NCBI GenBank assembly: GCA_030690705.1
Contig: JAUYGE010000126.1
Location: 1 to 9,021, forward strand
Length of the DNA: 9,021 nucleotides
DNA from: Dehalococcoidia bacterium
Lineage (GTDB): Bacteria; Chloroflexota; Dehalococcoidia; JAENJB01
Direction: 5' to 3'
Shown here: positions 1 to 6,932 of the stretch, piece by piece
Layout: each line of letters opens with the position of its first letter
Numbering within the stretch: position 1 is the stretch's first letter
Translations under genes and position numbers: made by a program
The notes under the pieces: model-generated
Told to the model about the DNA's origin: nothing
The model's database searches: none
What the model saw: the letters and a program-made list of their open reading frames with translations, nothing else

Positions 1-58
1 CAAGTTGGGGAAAGAGCTCACTCCAAAGATAAGACTCACCGTGGAGAGAGAACAGTAG
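1..58 (+). CDS. rplI: 50S ribosomal protein L9, C-terminal end (partial)
   Basis: Reading from base 2 gives 18 codons ending in TAG at 56-58. The peptide starts KLGKELTPKI and ends VEREQ. It lines up without gaps on the last 18 residues of Bacillus-type L9 as I remember them (KLHPEVTATL...VTEQK), which form the last strand of the C-terminal domain. L9 binds domain V of 23S rRNA. The stop lies 2 nt before the dnaB start, and rplI-dnaB is a very common bacterial gene order, which strengthens the call. Only the 3' end is present, so the assignment rests on a short peptide plus context. Confidence 0.65.
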   Translation, partial: KLGKELTPKIRLTVEREQ

Positions 59-60
59 CC

Positions 61-1422
61 GTGTCCTCGGAGGAGAGATTGCCCCCTTTCGATGTTGATG
101 CTGAAGAGGCCGTGATTGGCTCTTTGTTGCTCGACAGCGAAGCTATTATTAAGGTCATCTCCGCACTGACCCCGGATGATTTCTACCGGGAGAAGAACAG
201 GTGGGTTTATGAGGCCTGTTCTTCTCTCTATCAGCGCAACGAAGCCATAAACCAGGTCGGCGTTGCTCAGGAGTTGGCCCGTGTGGGGAAGCTGGAAGGT
301 GTTGGTGGCGTTGTTTCGCTAGGGCAGTCGGTGGCCATGGTGCCCACACCACTGCACGTAGAGCACTACGCCCAGATTGTGCAGAGGCTGGCTGTTATGC
401 GGCGGCTTATAGTTGCTGGGGGTCAAATAGCCGGCATCGGCTATGGGGCTGACCCGGACGCTGAAGCGTCCCTCGCCAAGGCTGAAGATATTCTCTTCAA
501 GTTGCGATACGGTAGAAGGCGGCGGGATTTTGTTCACATAAGAGAGGTTCTCGACAAGTACTTCGAGGAGTTGGAGCAGCGGACTGTCCCGGGCGCCGAG
601 GGAAAACGGGCCGTTCGCACTCATTTCAATAAGCTGGACGAGTATCTGGGTGAGTTGCAACCCTCCGATTTCGTTGTGCTGGCCGCCCGTCCGAGCATGG
701 GGAAAACCAGTCTTGCCTTGAATATTGCCAGGAATGCCGCCGTGTACGACAAAGCGTGCGTTGCCGTGTTTAGCCTGGAGATGTCGAGAGAGTCTCTGGT
801 GCAGCGCTTGATCTCGAATGAATCAGGTGTGGATTCCCGGAAAATGCGCCTGGGGCTTCAGAGTGAGGCCGAGGAAAGGCGGGTAATGGATGCCACTGGC
901 GTTCTTTCCGACGCGCAAATCTACATCGATGATTCCCCGCAGCTCAGGCTGATGGAAATGCGGAGCAAGGCGAGGCGGCTTCACTTCGAGAGGGGAGTGG
1001 ACCTGATCATACTGGACTATCTTCAGTTGATGCAGGCGGACATTCGCACTGAGAACCGTGTCCAGGAGGTCAGTGAGATCACCAGGGCGTTGAAGGGTCT
1101 TGCCCGCGACTTGAACCTACCCCTGATTGCTGTATCGCAGCTCAGCCGTGCTCCGGATATTCGTAGCGAGCATCGCCCGCAGCTCCCGGACTTGAGGGAG
1201 AGCGGCAGCATCGAGCAGGATGCCGACGTGGTCCTCTTCATTTACCGTGACGATTACTACTATGACCAGGAGTCATGGGAGAAGACATTCCCTGACAAGG
1301 ACTATCCGAGAGGCATTGCCGAGGTGATTATCGCCAAACATCGTAACGGGCCAACGGGGCAGATCAACCTGAGGTTCGAACCAAGGATTGCCAAGTTTGG
1401 AAATCTGGAGGAAGCGGCTTGA
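61..1422 (+). CDS. dnaB: Replicative DNA helicase DnaB
   Basis: This is the hexameric replicative helicase that unwinds DNA at the fork and recruits primase. The 453-residue length is normal for the family. The N-terminal domain opens with RLPPFDVDAEEAVIGSLLLD (about 6-25), the usual DnaB start. The RecA-like C-terminal domain has Walker A in ARPSMGKTS (209-217), SLEMS (238-242), Walker B LIILDYLQL (315-323, Asp319), the sensor stretch VSQLSRAPD (358-366), DLRESGSIEQDADVV (377-391) and the arginine-finger region KHRNGPTG (426-433). No intein interrupts it. The start is GTG at 61, with a GGAGAG 12 nt upstream. An in-frame TTG at 79 has a better-placed GGAGG (69-73), but it would remove the conserved RLPP leader, so GTG 61 is preferred. 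It is coupled to rplI upstream and to the DnaD gene downstream. Confidence 0.97.
   Translation: MSSEERLPPFDVDAEEAVIGSLLLDSEAIIKVISALTPDDFYREKNRWVYEACSSLYQRNEAINQVGVAQELARVGKLEGVGGVVSLGQSVAMVPTPLHVEHYAQIVQRLAVMRRLIVAGGQIAGIGYGADPDAEASLAKAEDILFKLRYGRRRRDFVHIREVLDKYFEELEQRTVPGAEGKRAVRTHFNKLDEYLGELQPSDFVVLAARPSMGKTSLALNIARNAAVYDKACVAVFSLEMSRESLVQRLISNESGVDSRKMRLGLQSEAEERRVMDATGVLSDAQIYIDDSPQLRLMEMRSKARRLHFERGVDLIILDYLQLMQADIRTENRVQEVSEITRALKGLARDLNLPLIAVSQLSRAPDIRSEHRPQLPDLRESGSIEQDADVVLFIYRDDYYYDQESWEKTFPDKDYPRGIAEVIIAKHRNGPTGQINLRFEPRIAKFGNLEEAA
1407..1412 (+). promoter_or_regulatory. Ribosome binding site of the DnaD-domain gene
   Basis: GGAGGA lies inside the 3' end of dnaB, 9 nt before ATG 1422. 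It supports ATG 1422 as the start. An adjacent in-frame TTG at 1419 would have 6 nt spacing and cannot be excluded. Confidence 0.6.
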
Positions 1423-2138
1423 TGCTAGAGGCTTTCTCCGGGTTTCCGTCACGGACTCAGTACACTCCTCTCCCGAACCTTTTCTTCAGTACTGTGCTTC
1501 CTGAGATTGACGATATCGGCGAGCTGAAGGCGGTCTTACATATTTTCTGGCTACTCCATGCCCAAAAGGGTTATCCTCGATTTGTCACCCGCAAAGAGCT
1601 GGAACGAGACCCCGTATTGCGGAGAGGGTTGGGGTCAGGGGACGGTTCCCCTGTCAAATCTCTGCAGGTGGCTCTGGAGTTGGCGGTGAGTCACGGTCTC
1701 TTGCTCCAGGTAGACGTGGGCACGGATGACAGGCAAGAAACGCTCTATCTTACCAACAATGAGTCAAACAGGGACGTCGTAACAAAGATAAGGAGCGGTG
1801 TCCTTTCGCTCGGGGAGATGAAGCCACAAAGTGCCGAGGTGAGTGAGGTGGAGGAACGTGATATCTTCTCTCTCTATGAGCAGAACATAGGGATGCTCAC
1901 CCCGCTCATCGCGGAGGAGTTGAAGGAGGCCGAGAGCCTCTACCCGGCGGAGTGGATACGCGAGGCTTTTCGAGAGGCTGTCACCCATAACAAGCGAAAT
2001 TGGAGATACATAGGACGCATTCTAGAACGCTGGGCGCTAGAAGGTAAGGACCATGGAAAGGCTGGGAGAGATACTGAAAAGGCAGGCGGCCAGGACAAGT
2101 ATGTCCGGGGAAAATACGGACACCTCGTCCGGCGCTGA
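1422..2138 (+). CDS. DnaD-domain primosomal protein
   Basis: This 238-residue protein resembles the DnaD/DnaB primosome proteins of Firmicutes, which bind and remodel DNA during helicase loading. The C-terminal DnaD domain (about 147-207) is recognisable from LYEQNIGMLTPLIAEEL, followed by YPAEWIREAFREAV and the signature KRNWRYIGRILERW. The N-terminal part (about 12-115) fits a winged-helix fold, with NLFFSTVLPEIDD, a helical stretch around FWLLHAQKGYPRF, and a beta-rich end. Residues 208-238 are a basic tail ending KYGHLVRR. ATG 1422 overlaps the dnaB stop by one base (TGATG), indicating translational coupling. The 3' end overlaps the next gene in another reading frame. Position between dnaB and a loader gene supports a replication-restart or initiation role. 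Exact function is inferred from domain and context. Confidence 0.85.
   Translation: MLEAFSGFPSRTQYTPLPNLFFSTVLPEIDDIGELKAVLHIFWLLHAQKGYPRFVTRKELERDPVLRRGLGSGDGSPVKSLQVALELAVSHGLLLQVDVGTDDRQETLYLTNNESNRDVVTKIRSGVLSLGEMKPQSAEVSEVEERDIFSLYEQNIGMLTPLIAEELKEAESLYPAEWIREAFREAVTHNKRNWRYIGRILERWALEGKDHGKAGRDTEKAGGQDKYVRGKYGHLVRR
2053..2138 (+). other. Out-of-frame overlap of DnaD-domain and helicase-loader genes
   Basis: If the loader starts at ATG 2053, these 86 bases encode both the last 28 residues of the DnaD protein and the first 28 of the loader, in the +1 frame. AAGG (2041-2044) lies 8 nt before ATG 2053, so that start has a plausible ribosome site. Two later in-frame ATGs exist. ATG 2101 has AGGA 5 nt upstream. 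ATG 2140 lies one base after the DnaD stop and has no obvious Shine-Dalgarno sequence. Confidence 0.55.
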
Positions 2139-3477
2139 AATGGCCGACGGGGCGACCGATCCAGATTGCCCGGTCTGCAAAGGGGCGGGGTTTATCTATG
2201 CTAACGTTCCCCTGGGCCACGCCGACTACGGCAGGGCTGTCCCTTGCCGTTGCTTGAGCCAGGGCAGGGAGAAACGTCGTTTCTCTCAGATGCAGAGATA
2301 CAGCAATCTCGGCCCTCTGGTCGGACTGACCTTCGACAATCTGATTCCGGAAGGCAAGAACCGTGACGCTGAGGACAGGAAGCGCTTTCTTCAAGCCTAT
2401 GAGGCAGCTAAGGCTTTTGTTCGGCAGCCAGAGGGATGGCTCTTGCTGGTTGGTCCCGGTGGGAGTGGCAAGACCCACCTCGCGGCTGCCATAGTGAATG
2501 AGCACCTGCGCGAGGGACATCTCGCCCTGTTTATTACGGTGCCTGACTTTCTCGACCATTTGCGCTCTGCTTTTGGCCCAGCGAGTGACATGTCCTATGA
2601 TGAGCTGTTTGAAAGGGTGAGAAACGCTCCCTTGCTAGTGCTGGATGATCTGGGTATGCAAAGCGGCACCCCCTGGGCAAAGGAGAAACTGGACCAACTC
2701 TTGACCCATCGCTTCCATGCTCAACTGCCCACGGTGATTACCACGGACGCCGCCTTGGAAGAGTTGGGAGAGCGAATCGGTGCCAGGTTGAGTGATGCCA
2801 GTCTGTGCCAGGCGTATGTGCTGAGCGAGAAGTCCTGTTCCCGACACGGCTATGAAGGTGTTGGTCTCTCCGAGGCAGTCCTTTTAGGGATGGGGATGTT
2901 TGAGTCCTTTGATTTGAAGAGGGCCAATCTCACATCCGAGCAGCGCCAGAATCTGGAGCATGCCTATCGTTCCGCTCATGCCTTCGCCCAGTCTCCCCAG
3001 GGATGGTTGGTCCTCCAGGGTGGGCAGGGGTGTGGCAAGACCCATCTGGCTGCGGCGATAGCTAATTACCAGATACAACTGAAAAAACCTGTCCTTTTCA
3101 TGATCGTTCCGGAGTTCCTCGACCATCTCCGCTCCACCTTCAGTCCGGAAAGTAAAGTTTCTTACGATGAATTGTTCGAAAGGGTGAAGGAGGCCCCTCT
3201 ACTCGTCCTTGATGATTTCACCTACACGGCGGTAAGTCCCTGGGCGCAGGAGAAGCTTTACCAAGTTATTAGCTATCGTTACAACTCAAAATTACCTACG
3301 GTGATTACCACTTCCCTGTCTCTGGAAGAGATCGACGGTCGCATCAGTTCGCGGATGGCCGACCTCCGTCTTAGCATGGTATTCAATATCATCGCTCCGG
3401 ACTACCGGGTTGACTTGAGCATGGCTCCGAAGCAACGGAACATGACTTTGCGTCCGAGAAGAGGCCGCGCACTTTGA
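2053..3477 (+). CDS. DnaC/DnaI-type helicase loader with tandem AAA+ domains
   Basis: This is a probable ATP-dependent loader of DnaB. A zinc-binding module comes first, with C39-x2-C42 and C65-x-C67 around GAGFIY and VPLGHADYGRAV. The first AAA+ domain has Walker A GPGGSGKT (134-141), Walker B LLVLDDLG (194-201), sensor TTD (230-232) and arginines in RIGAR (241-245). A full second AAA+ copy follows, with GGQGCGKT (323-330), LLVLDDF (383-389), TTS (419-421) and RISSR (430-434). The halves align without gaps at a 189-residue offset. At 474 residues it is nearly twice the length of E. coli DnaC (245) and well above B. subtilis DnaI (about 310). ATG 2053 is preferred because MERLGEILKRQ looks like a natural amphipathic helix; ATG 2101 or 2140 would keep the zinc module. 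The stop codon lies inside the next operon's -35 box. Confidence 0.88.
   Translation: MERLGEILKRQAARTSMSGENTDTSSGAEMADGATDPDCPVCKGAGFIYANVPLGHADYGRAVPCRCLSQGREKRRFSQMQRYSNLGPLVGLTFDNLIPEGKNRDAEDRKRFLQAYEAAKAFVRQPEGWLLLVGPGGSGKTHLAAAIVNEHLREGHLALFITVPDFLDHLRSAFGPASDMSYDELFERVRNAPLLVLDDLGMQSGTPWAKEKLDQLLTHRFHAQLPTVITTDAALEELGERIGARLSDASLCQAYVLSEKSCSRHGYEGVGLSEAVLLGMGMFESFDLKRANLTSEQRQNLEHAYRSAHAFAQSPQGWLVLQGGQGCGKTHLAAAIANYQIQLKKPVLFMIVPEFLDHLRSTFSPESKVSYDELFERVKEAPLLVLDDFTYTAVSPWAQEKLYQVISYRYNSKLPTVITTSLSLEEIDGRISSRMADLRLSMVFNIIAPDYRVDLSMAPKQRNMTLRPRRGRAL
2323..2823 (+). repeat. First copy of internal AAA+ duplication in the loader gene
   Basis: Residues about 91-257 of the loader. Shared stretches with the second copy include FLDHLRS, SYDELFERV, APLLVLDD, PWA-EKL, LPTVITT and R-x3-R, all at an exact 567-nt offset. 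At the DNA level the copies are clearly diverged (many third-position changes), so the duplication is old. Boundaries are by eye. Confidence 0.85.
2890..3390 (+). repeat. Second copy of internal AAA+ duplication in the loader gene
   Basis: Residues about 280-446. Both nucleotide-binding sites look intact in sequence: the second copy keeps the Walker A GKT, the Asp-Asp of Walker B and both C-terminal arginines. There is no sign that this copy is a degenerate remnant. The linker between the copies (about 258-279) includes SEKSCSRHGYEGV. Confidence 0.85.
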
Positions 3478-3502
3478 CATCAGCTAGGGTCGTTGATATA
3501 AT
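3474..3502 (+). promoter_or_regulatory. Perfect consensus sigma-70/sigma-A promoter for the benzoyl-CoA reductase operon
   Basis: The -35 box TTGACA (3474-3479) is separated by exactly 17 nt from the -10 box TATAAT (3497-3502), and TGA directly before the -10 box gives an extended -10 (TGn). Both hexamers match the consensus 12 of 12. The -35 box includes the loader's TGA stop (3475-3477). A start near 3509 would give an untranslated leader of about 78 nt before bzdN. This is where a reductase operon promoter is expected. Strength and regulation are inferred. Confidence 0.85.
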
Positions 3503-3523
3503 ACCTAGTTTTCTTGTGAACGG

Positions 3524-3561
3524 CGCCTGATTGGATTACCCGAGTGGCAGTCAATCCGGCG
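3524..3561 (+). promoter_or_regulatory. Inverted repeat in the bzdN leader, possible operator or leader hairpin
   Basis: The left arm is CGCC (3524-3527) plus GGATT (3533-3537). The right arm is AATCC (3553-3557) plus GGCG (3558-3561). The two pair as a 9-bp stem with a 5-nt bulge on the left and a 15-nt loop. A GGCGCC palindrome (3522-3527) overlaps the left arm. It lies downstream of the predicted transcription start, where a repressor could act as a roadblock. No T-run follows, so it is not an intrinsic terminator. Chance occurrence is possible. Confidence 0.25.
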
Positions 3562-3576
3562 AAATTACCAGTCCTC

Positions 3577-3582
3577 AGGAGG
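3577..3582 (+). promoter_or_regulatory. Ribosome binding site of bzdN
   Basis: AGGAGG lies 4 nt before ATG 3587. It is the strongest Shine-Dalgarno sequence in the window and fixes the bzdN start. Confidence 0.8.
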
Positions 3583-3586
3583 CCAG

Positions 3587-4714
3587 ATGACTCTCGACAG
3601 AGCAAAAGAGATAGTTACTAACAGACACGATTATGCGCGAGAATGGAAGAAGAAGACCGGCAGTAAGGTCATGGGCTATTTCTGCACTTATGTGCCCGAG
3701 GAAATAGTCTACGCGGCGGGCGTCCTGCCAGTCCGCGTCATTGGCAGCCACGAGGCCCAGTCTTACACTGAACCTCACATTTACGCCATGTTCTGCCCTT
3801 TCAGCCGGGACGTGCTGGCCCAGGGGTTGAGGGGCAAGTATGACTATCTTGACGGTATCATGATCGGGCATTCCTGCCTGCACCTCCGCCAGGCCTTCGG
3901 CGCCTGGATGACCAACGTCCCCGCATCCTTCAGCTACTACATGTACACACCTGCAAAGATCCAGAGCCCTCATGCCAAGGAGCTGATGCTGGCTGAAACC
4001 ATCGAATTCAAGAAGGCCGTGGAGAACTGGCTGGGGCGGCCGATCACCGATGGTGCCCTGGACAAGAGCATAGAGGTATACAACACCAACCGCCGCTTGT
4101 TGAAGCAGATATATGAACTGAGGAAGGCTGACCCTCCTCCCCTGTTCGGCTCTGAGGCCATCGAATTGGTGCTATCCAGTCAGCTTAGCGACAAGGCCGA
4201 GCACAACAAGATTCTGGAATCCGTTCTTAAGGAGTTGCCTCAGCGCCGCAACGGCCCGCAGGGTGGCAACATCCGTTTGATGATTATCGGCAGCGAGGAT
4301 GATGACACCAACTTCCTGAGGTACGTGGAGGGCCTGGGCGCTACTATCGTGGCCGATGAGCATTGCACCGGCAGCCGGTATTTCTGGAATGAGACGATTC
4401 CCGAGAAGGACCGCCTCCGGGCCATTGGCAACCGCTATGTGAACCGGCCTCCCTGCCCGACCAAGGACTGGGAATCCCGCCGGCGCTTCGTCCACATCAT
4501 GAACATGGCTAAAGAGTACAACATCCAGGGCGCCATCCTGGTGCAGCAGAAGTTCTGCGACCCCCATGAGTTCGACATTCCACCTCTGAAGGCGCTTCTG
4601 GAGAAGAACGGAATCCCATCTCTGTTCCTGGAATTCGACATTACCGTTCCCATAGGCCAGTTCCGCACCCGTGTCGAGGCCTTCCTGGAGATGCTCCAAC
4701 TCGAGGTAGTCTAG
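3587..4714 (+). CDS. bzdN: Benzoyl-CoA reductase, BzdN/BcrC-type subunit
   Basis: This is one of the two iron-sulfur subunits of the reductase module, which dearomatises benzoyl-CoA to cyclohexa-1,5-diene-1-carbonyl-CoA in the cytoplasm. The 375 residues fit BcrC/BzdN. Diagnostic stretches are GYFCTYVPEEIVYAAG (30-45), VLPVRVIGS (46-54), MFCPFSRDVLAQG (68-80) and GHSCLHLR (94-101), all family hallmarks. The C-terminal half carries IIGSEDDD (233-240), EHCTGSR (258-264), RPPCPTKDW (287-295) and KFCDPHEFD (322-330), ending with a FLEFDITVPIGQFRTRVEAF stretch (347-366). Cysteines 33, 70, 97, 260, 290 and 324 are candidates for cluster binding. It is the first gene behind the consensus promoter, with a strong ribosome site. 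The related HgdB/FldC dehydratase subunits share the fold, but the five-gene context with BzdO, two ATPases and ferredoxin favours a benzoyl-CoA reductase. Confidence 0.87.
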   Translation: MTLDRAKEIVTNRHDYAREWKKKTGSKVMGYFCTYVPEEIVYAAGVLPVRVIGSHEAQSYTEPHIYAMFCPFSRDVLAQGLRGKYDYLDGIMIGHSCLHLRQAFGAWMTNVPASFSYYMYTPAKIQSPHAKELMLAETIEFKKAVENWLGRPITDGALDKSIEVYNTNRRLLKQIYELRKADPPPLFGSEAIELVLSSQLSDKAEHNKILESVLKELPQRRNGPQGGNIRLMIIGSEDDDTNFLRYVEGLGATIVADEHCTGSRYFWNETIPEKDRLRAIGNRYVNRPPCPTKDWESRRRFVHIMNMAKEYNIQGAILVQQKFCDPHEFDIPPLKALLEKNGIPSLFLEFDITVPIGQFRTRVEAFLEMLQLEVV

Positions 4715-4750
4715 GCGTACAGGCGCCCCAGGATTAGAAAATCAACCTGC

Positions 4751-4756
4751 AAGGGG
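4751..4756 (+). promoter_or_regulatory. Ribosome binding site deciding the GTG start of bzdO
   Basis: AAGGGG lies 5 nt before GTG 4762. There is no in-frame ATG before codon 20, so the GTG start is well supported. It keeps the conserved N-terminal SIKKYQTRPLD. Confidence 0.65.
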
Positions 4757-4761
4757 AAAAA

Positions 4762-6075
4762 GTGGTAACGTCAATTAAGAAATATCAAACAAGACCTCTG
4801 GATAGCTTCAAGAAAGCGATGGAGCTCCGCAAAGAGTACTATCAGAATGTCATGGAGGCCAAGCAGCAGGGCAAGTTGCTGATCACCGGCGGTGCTGACT
4901 CCATGGTGGCATTGCCGGCCGGGTTGGGTGACTACGTTTTCTTTGAGGGTGAACCGTACGGTGCCACCATCTCCATGGATCCCGAGTTTTCGGGGAAGTG
5001 TGTGGAGGCCGTCGAAGCGAAGAACTTCGCCCGCGATATGTGTGCCTACATGAGGAACTACTGGGGCTCCATGTTCTTGAACAAGTACTACTTCGGAGGC
5101 GAGTTCCCCAAGCCTGACTTTGTCATGCAACTCGGCTTCTGCGACACACATGCCAAGTGGATGCAGCAGGTGGGTGAGTATATGAACGCCCCGTACTTTG
5201 GCATTGATATGCCCGTAGGAACGCCGGGCCGCAATGTGGATGCCAAGGTAAAGTACCTTACTTCTCAAATGAATGACGCCATCGAGTGGATGCAGAAGGT
5301 GACCGGTCGCAAATACGATGACGACAAGCTGCGTGAGGCGGTAAGGAATGAGTGCAAGAGTTCCGCTCTCTGGAGCGAGATAGTCTGCTACAATAAGGCC
5401 ATCCCAGCGCCGCTGGAGCAGCGTTTGATCTTCAGCCTCTACATCGTCTGCATTCTGAGGCGCCACGAAAGAAAGTCGGTGGAGTTCTATGAAATGCTCC
5501 GCGATGAGGTGAAGCAGAGGGTGGCGGATGGAATCGCCGCCGTCGCTACCGAGCGGTGCCGTTTGATGGATGACAGCCAGCCTCCCTGGTACTTCCTCCA
5601 GCTATATAAGTATATGGAGAAGTATGGTGTGTCGGTAGTTGGCTCCCACTATTCCTTCTTCTTGGGCGGCAGTCTGGAAGAGATGCCGGATGGCAGTCTC
5701 GGAGCGCCCAAGACGCCTGATGAGATGGGCATGCCGATGAAGACCCGGGAGGATATCCTCAGGGCCTATGCCTTGTGGTACGTCAAGAAGCCTATCATCA
5801 GTCAGATGTTCGCCTTGCCGCATTTCAAGAGTGAGACGATGCTGCGGCTCGTCAAGGAATGGAAGGTCAACGGTGTGATTTTTCACCTTAACCGCGGTTG
5901 CGAGGGCACGGCCTTCGGGCAGATGGAGAACCGTCTGGCTCTGACCAAGGCGGGAATACCGGTGATGACATACGAAGGCAATATGGCCGACCGGCGGGAG
6001 TTCGACGAAGCACAGACCCTTAAGCGAATCGATGCTTTTATGGAAAGCCTCGGGCTCTCAAAGCTGGAGGGCTAA
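4762..6075 (+). CDS. bzdO: Benzoyl-CoA reductase, BzdO/BcrB-type subunit
   Basis: Second subunit of the substrate-reducing module, partner of BzdN. Length 437 fits BcrB/BzdO (about 430-445). Recognisable stretches are KKYQTRPLD (6-14), LPAGLGDYVFFEGEPYGATI (51-70), CAYMRNYWGSMF (94-105), GFCDTHAKW (125-133), FGIDMPVGTPG (146-156), then HYSFFLGGSL (296-305), HLNRGCEG (375-382) and YEGNMADRREFD (404-415). Cys94, Cys127 and Cys380 sit in conserved motifs and are likely cluster ligands or active-site residues. It starts with GTG, 47 nt after bzdN, in the same operon. A paralogue starts at 8293 and is about two thirds identical over the 243 residues visible. The closest alternative is another 2-hydroxyacyl-CoA dehydratase-family beta subunit, which is less likely given the neighbours. 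Confidence 0.88.
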   Translation: MVTSIKKYQTRPLDSFKKAMELRKEYYQNVMEAKQQGKLLITGGADSMVALPAGLGDYVFFEGEPYGATISMDPEFSGKCVEAVEAKNFARDMCAYMRNYWGSMFLNKYYFGGEFPKPDFVMQLGFCDTHAKWMQQVGEYMNAPYFGIDMPVGTPGRNVDAKVKYLTSQMNDAIEWMQKVTGRKYDDDKLREAVRNECKSSALWSEIVCYNKAIPAPLEQRLIFSLYIVCILRRHERKSVEFYEMLRDEVKQRVADGIAAVATERCRLMDDSQPPWYFLQLYKYMEKYGVSVVGSHYSFFLGGSLEEMPDGSLGAPKTPDEMGMPMKTREDILRAYALWYVKKPIISQMFALPHFKSETMLRLVKEWKVNGVIFHLNRGCEGTAFGQMENRLALTKAGIPVMTYEGNMADRREFDEAQTLKRIDAFMESLGLSKLEG

Positions 6076-6135
6076 GAAACTGGTCCTGGCTACCGGTCGA
6101 GGGCCCGGACAAATCCGAAGGGAGAAGAAACAGAA

Positions 6136-6900
6136 GTGATAACTGCTGGTATTGATGTAGGTTCCAAGACGGTGAAGGTAGTTATCCTTCAGGACGGAAA
6201 GGTCCTGGCACGGAGCCTGGTGCTGACGGGTTTCGAGCAGGGCAAGGCTGCCGAGGAAGCCTTCGCATTGGCGCTCAAGCAGGCAGGACTCAGCGCCAAA
6301 GATATCCAGAAGGTTGTCGCTACCGGAGCCGGGCGGACCTCGGTCTCTTTTGCTACCGAGTCGGTCAGCGATGTTGCCGCCGATGCCAGGGGCGCTGTCT
6401 TCATCAATCCCAATGCCAAGACGGTCATTGATGTCGGCGCTGAAGAGGGCAGGGGCATCAGCACTGATACCAGGGGCAAGGTGCTTGACTTCGCAGTTAA
6501 CGAAAGGTGCGCTGCCGGGGCGGGAACCTTCACCGAGGCAATGGCCAGGGCCATAGAGGTGAAGCTGGAGGATATGGGCGAACTCTCTCTTAAGTCCACA
6601 CAGGAAATCCCCCTCAATGCGCAATGCGCCGTATTTGCGGAATCCGAGGTGGTTTCCCTGGTGCATGCCAAGACCTCCAAAGAGGACATTGCCCGGGCGA
6701 TCCACGACGGAATCTCCAACAGGATTGCCGCCATGGCCCGACGGGTGGGTGTGCAGAACGATATCGTTCTCATCGGCGGTGTCGCCAAGAATAAGGGCTT
6801 TGTGGCTTCTCTCAAGAGGCAACTTGAGGCAGATATCAAGATCCCGGATGAGCCGGAGTATGTCGGTGCTCTGGGAGCGGCGCTAATTGCCGCGAGCTAG
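6136..6900 (+). CDS. bzdP: Benzoyl-CoA reductase ATPase, BzdP/BcrD-type subunit
   Basis: This 254-residue member of the BadF/BadG/BcrA/BcrD ATPase family (ASKHA fold) belongs to the electron-activating module, where ATP hydrolysis drives low-potential electrons from ferredoxin to the BzdNO module. Visible are phosphate-1 loop DVGSKTVK (7-14), ATGAGR (62-67), phosphate-2 loop DVGAEEGRG (99-107), cluster motif CAAGAG (125-130), Cys164 in NAQCAVFAESEV, and adenosine motif GGVAKNKG (214-221). DVGAEEGRG in place of the family's DxGGQD marks the D-type rather than the A-type subunit. Start is GTG 6136 with a GGGAG 11 nt upstream, giving MITAGIDVGS. It lies 60 nt after bzdO and 32 nt before bzdQ. 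BcrD is the equivalent name in the Thauera nomenclature. Confidence 0.85.
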   Translation: MITAGIDVGSKTVKVVILQDGKVLARSLVLTGFEQGKAAEEAFALALKQAGLSAKDIQKVVATGAGRTSVSFATESVSDVAADARGAVFINPNAKTVIDVGAEEGRGISTDTRGKVLDFAVNERCAAGAGTFTEAMARAIEVKLEDMGELSLKSTQEIPLNAQCAVFAESEVVSLVHAKTSKEDIARAIHDGISNRIAAMARRVGVQNDIVLIGGVAKNKGFVASLKRQLEADIKIPDEPEYVGALGAALIAAS

Positions 6901-6932
6901 CAAGAGATAAGATTTAGCGAGGTAAGCAGACA

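Noticed and set aside
1981..2559. A 192-codon open frame on the - strand across the DnaD and loader genes
   Set aside because: It spans two well-supported + strand genes and has no family resemblance, no ribosome site and no matching operon context.
5601..5612. AT-rich TATATAAGTATA stretch as a promoter -10 region
   Set aside because: It is inside the bzdO coding sequence (LYKYME region), has no -35 box at suitable distance that I can see, and no gene starts nearby downstream.
3587..6075. bzdN and bzdO as a 2-hydroxyglutaryl-CoA or phenyllactyl-CoA dehydratase pair
   Set aside because: Those systems use a single homodimeric activator and usually lie with a CoA-transferase. Here there are two different ATPases with BcrA- and BcrD-type loops, a dedicated ferredoxin, and subunits matching BcrC/BcrB style.
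6058..6822. A 254-codon open frame on the - strand opposite bzdP
   Set aside because: It is a shadow of a GC-rich coding region. The product shows no recognisable motif, while the + strand carries intact ATPase motifs across the same bases.
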